In this document: piece after piece, positions 7,407 to 8,458 of the stretch
Numbering within the stretch: position 1 is the stretch's first letter
How the letters are laid out: every line of letters starts with the position of its first letter
NCBI GenBank assembly: GCA_943324725.2
Contig: CALPMR020000124.1
Span: 1-8,458 of the forward strand
Reading direction: 5' to 3'
DNA: 8,458 nucleotides
Origin: Bordetella parapertussis
Lineage (GTDB): Bacteria > Cyanobacteriota > Cyanobacteriia > PCC-6307 > Cyanobiaceae
Notes under the pieces: generated by a model
Told to the model about the DNA's origin: nothing
The model's input: the letters and a program-made list of their open reading frames with translations, nothing else
Database searches by the model: none
Translations under genes and position numbers: made by a program

Positions 7407-8269
7407 CAGGGCAGCACGGTCACCGGGGTGCCGATCCGCACCAGATCAAACAGTTCCTGAACGTTCTCGTCATAGAGACGCACACAGCCATGGGAAACCG
7501 CTTGGCCGATGCTGGAACGGTTGGGAGTGCCATGGAAACCGGCGATCACGCAGCCCTTGAGCTCCAGATGCTCCAGCCCGTTGAAACCCTTGCGGCCACG
7601 GCAATCACGATGGAAACCGATCCAACGGCTGCCGAGGGGATTGTCAGGTCCGGGCTTGATCTTGAGGCCGGTGGCCGGATGTTCCCAGACGGGATTGGCG
7701 GTCTTCTCAATCACCTCAAACTGACCGACAGGGGTCTCCCAGCCCGGCATGCCCACCGCCACGGGATAGCGATGGCGCTCCTGGCCGTTGTCCAGCACCA
7801 GCAGCAGGCGGCGCTGGCGGTCGAGCACCAGCTGGCGCCTGGGATCGGCAGCGGCAGCCTCTGGGGGCGGCGGGGTGCCGGCAGCGGGGAGGACCACCGC
7901 TGGGGCGATGGCGGCGGTGACGGCCGGAGCGACAGCGCCTGGCCGTGGGCCTGGCAGGTCACGGCCAGGCGCTGGGGCGGGGCTGGCACGGGGCGGCTGC
8001 AGCGGGGCTTCCCCGGGCCATTGCAGGGGGCCTGAAACCGTCGGCAGATCCAGGCGCCCTGGCTGGGGCAGGCGCAGGGTCGGGCCAAGACGATCGGCAG
8101 CCTGCGGCGGGGTCAGGAACGATCGGGGCGGCACCAGCGGCCGGGGCTGGGCAGGCAGCGGCGCCTCAGCCCTCGCTGTCCCAGCCGTGAGCAGCAGCGT
8201 CATGCCGACGACAACAGCAGCGCCGCAGCGGCGACGACCAGGAGTCACGGGGGCGGGCCTGGAGGTCAC
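7406..8269 (-). CDS. secreted L,D-transpeptidase (YkuD domain)
   Basis: This 287-residue protein would act outside the cytoplasmic membrane, cross-linking peptidoglycan stems (3-3 links) or attaching proteins to them. Residues 1-34 form a signal peptide: RRR, a hydrophobic stretch CGAAVVVGMTLLLTAG, and a cleavage-like TARA-EA. A Pro/Ala-rich linker (about 36-141) leads to the catalytic domain (145-287), which has RQLVLDRQRRLLLVLDNG, VGMPGWETPVGQFEVIEKTANPVW spread over 172-195, HGTPNRSSIGQAVSHGCVRL (246-265) and TPVTVLP at the end. His 246, Ser 259, His 260, Cys 262 (nucleophile) and Arg 264 fit the YkuD signature HGT-SHGCVRL. The start is GTG 8269-8267; a GTG seven codons in would also leave a normal signal peptide, and neither has a clear Shine-Dalgarno. 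It lies between menB and glgA, which I recall as direct neighbours in marine relatives, so it may be a lineage-specific insertion. The physiological cross-link is inferred. Confidence 0.93.
   Translation of the reverse strand: MTSRPAPVTPGRRRCGAAVVVGMTLLLTAGTARAEAPLPAQPRPLVPPRSFLTPPQAADRLGPTLRLPQPGRLDLPTVSGPLQWPGEAPLQPPRASPAPAPGRDLPGPRPGAVAPAVTAAIAPAVVLPAAGTPPPPEAAAADPRRQLVLDRQRRLLLVLDNGQERHRYPVAVGMPGWETPVGQFEVIEKTANPVWEHPATGLKIKPGPDNPLGSRWIGFHRDCRGRKGFNGLEHLELKGCVIAGFHGTPNRSSIGQAVSHGCVRLYDENVQELFDLVRIGTPVTVLP
7933..7974. repeat. perfect 15-bp inverted repeat in the L,D-transpeptidase linker
   Basis: The left arm 7933-7947 (cagcgcctggccgtg) and right arm 7960-7974 (cacggccaggcgctg) are exact reverse complements with a 12-base spacer. 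It lies within codons for about residues 98-113 of the Pro-rich linker. Confidence 0.95.
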
Positions 8270-8394
8270 GGACCCGACGCTGACGGAAACGACATGGCAA
8301 AGATTAGGCAGCCGGTCCGCTCAAGGCAGCTGGGTCCACTCAAGGCAACCAGTTCAATCAAGGCAGCCGGGTCCACTCAAGGCAACCAGTTCAA
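8270..8394. other. 125-base gap between menB and the L,D-transpeptidase gene
   Basis: Most of this gap is a tandem repeat array. Nearest the transpeptidase start is a small AT-richer patch: TAATCT on the minus strand (8306-8301) could be a -10 box, but no good -35 box lies at normal spacing. A 9-codon minus-strand reading frame (ATG at 8295, TGA overlapping the GTG start) is probably chance. No terminator with a T-run follows menB. Confidence 0.5.
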
Positions 8395-8405
8395 TCAAGG
8401 CAGCC
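8321..8405. repeat. tandem array with a 37-bp unit made of 18/19-bp half units
   Basis: Two 37-base units, 8321-8357 and 8358-8394, differ at one base. A partial third copy (8395-8405, 11 bases) runs into the menB coding end. Within each unit the octamer tcaaggca recurs, starting at 8321, 8340, 8358, 8377 and 8395, so spacing alternates 19 and 18. A degenerate copy (taggcagccggtccgc) lies just before the array at 8305-8320. The last octamer contains the menB stop codon read on the minus strand. Confidence 0.93.
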
Positions 8406-8458
8406 ATGGCGAGCCGGAAAAATCGGGATCGCGCTTTTCGAGGAAGGCGTTGCGGCCC
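8395..8458 (-). CDS. menB: 1,4-dihydroxy-2-naphthoyl-CoA synthase, last 20 codons
   Basis: Only the C-terminal 20 residues are in the window; the gene enters from the right edge and stops at TGA 8397-8395. The tail reads GRNAFLEKRDPDFS and ends PWLP, matching the strongly conserved C terminus of MenB (E. coli has GRNAFNQKRQPDFS, from memory). MenB closes the second ring of the naphthoquinone nucleus, and in cyanobacteria this leads to phylloquinone for photosystem I. The identification rests on this short motif plus the neighbouring glgA. The stop codon and last codons form part of the tandem array that follows. Confidence 0.85.
   Translation of the reverse strand, partial: GRNAFLEKRDPDFSGSPWLP

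Noticed and set aside
8266..8295. Nine-codon upstream frame overlapping the L,D-transpeptidase start
   Set aside because: No Shine-Dalgarno or conserved feature was seen; a short frame ending in TGA inside GTGA is easily chance.

Overview
The window looks like chromosomal DNA from a high-GC picocyanobacterium (Cyanobium or a freshwater/coastal Synechococcus). This rests on recognisable cyanobacterial forms of AroA, GlmU, MurF, GlgA and MenB, strong G/C preference at third codon positions, and gene neighbours that I recall from marine Synechococcus genomes. No rRNA, tRNA, CRISPR array, transposase or phage gene was seen.

Layout: two convergent blocks. The plus-strand block (1-2895) holds the 3' end of aroA (shikimate pathway), a stand-alone MnmD-type tRNA-wobble methyltransferase and complete glmU (UDP-GlcNAc synthesis), with gaps of only 10 and 27 bases. 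The minus-strand block, read from right to left, holds the last codons of menB (phylloquinone synthesis), a secreted L,D-transpeptidase, glgA (glycogen synthase), an unrecognised single-pass membrane protein, murF (last cytoplasmic step of the peptidoglycan precursor) and a small secreted protein. From glgA onward the minus-strand genes overlap by a few bases each, so they are probably one coupled operon. The blocks meet at about 2896-2928.

The genes serve ordinary metabolism, with an envelope theme: GlmU makes UDP-GlcNAc, MurF completes the UDP-MurNAc-pentapeptide, and the L,D-transpeptidase would act on the finished wall. I found no convincing new multi-gene system.

The unusual signal lies inside and between these housekeeping genes. 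Several proteins carry low-complexity linkers absent from the family core, and four of these linkers coincide with inverted repeats in the DNA: a perfect 16-bp pair (5427-5465), a perfect 15-bp pair (7933-7974), an 18-bp quasi-palindrome (4103-4150) and a weaker 10-bp pair (1117-1142). The mnmD gene also has in-frame 15-bp and 12-bp tandem repeats at its two ends. A tandem array built from an 18/19-bp motif follows menB and includes its stop codon. A run of ten C sits in the glgA leader, possibly within promoter spacing. The small secreted gene appears to continue past its stop through a compensated pair of frameshifts, which would extend it almost to glmU.
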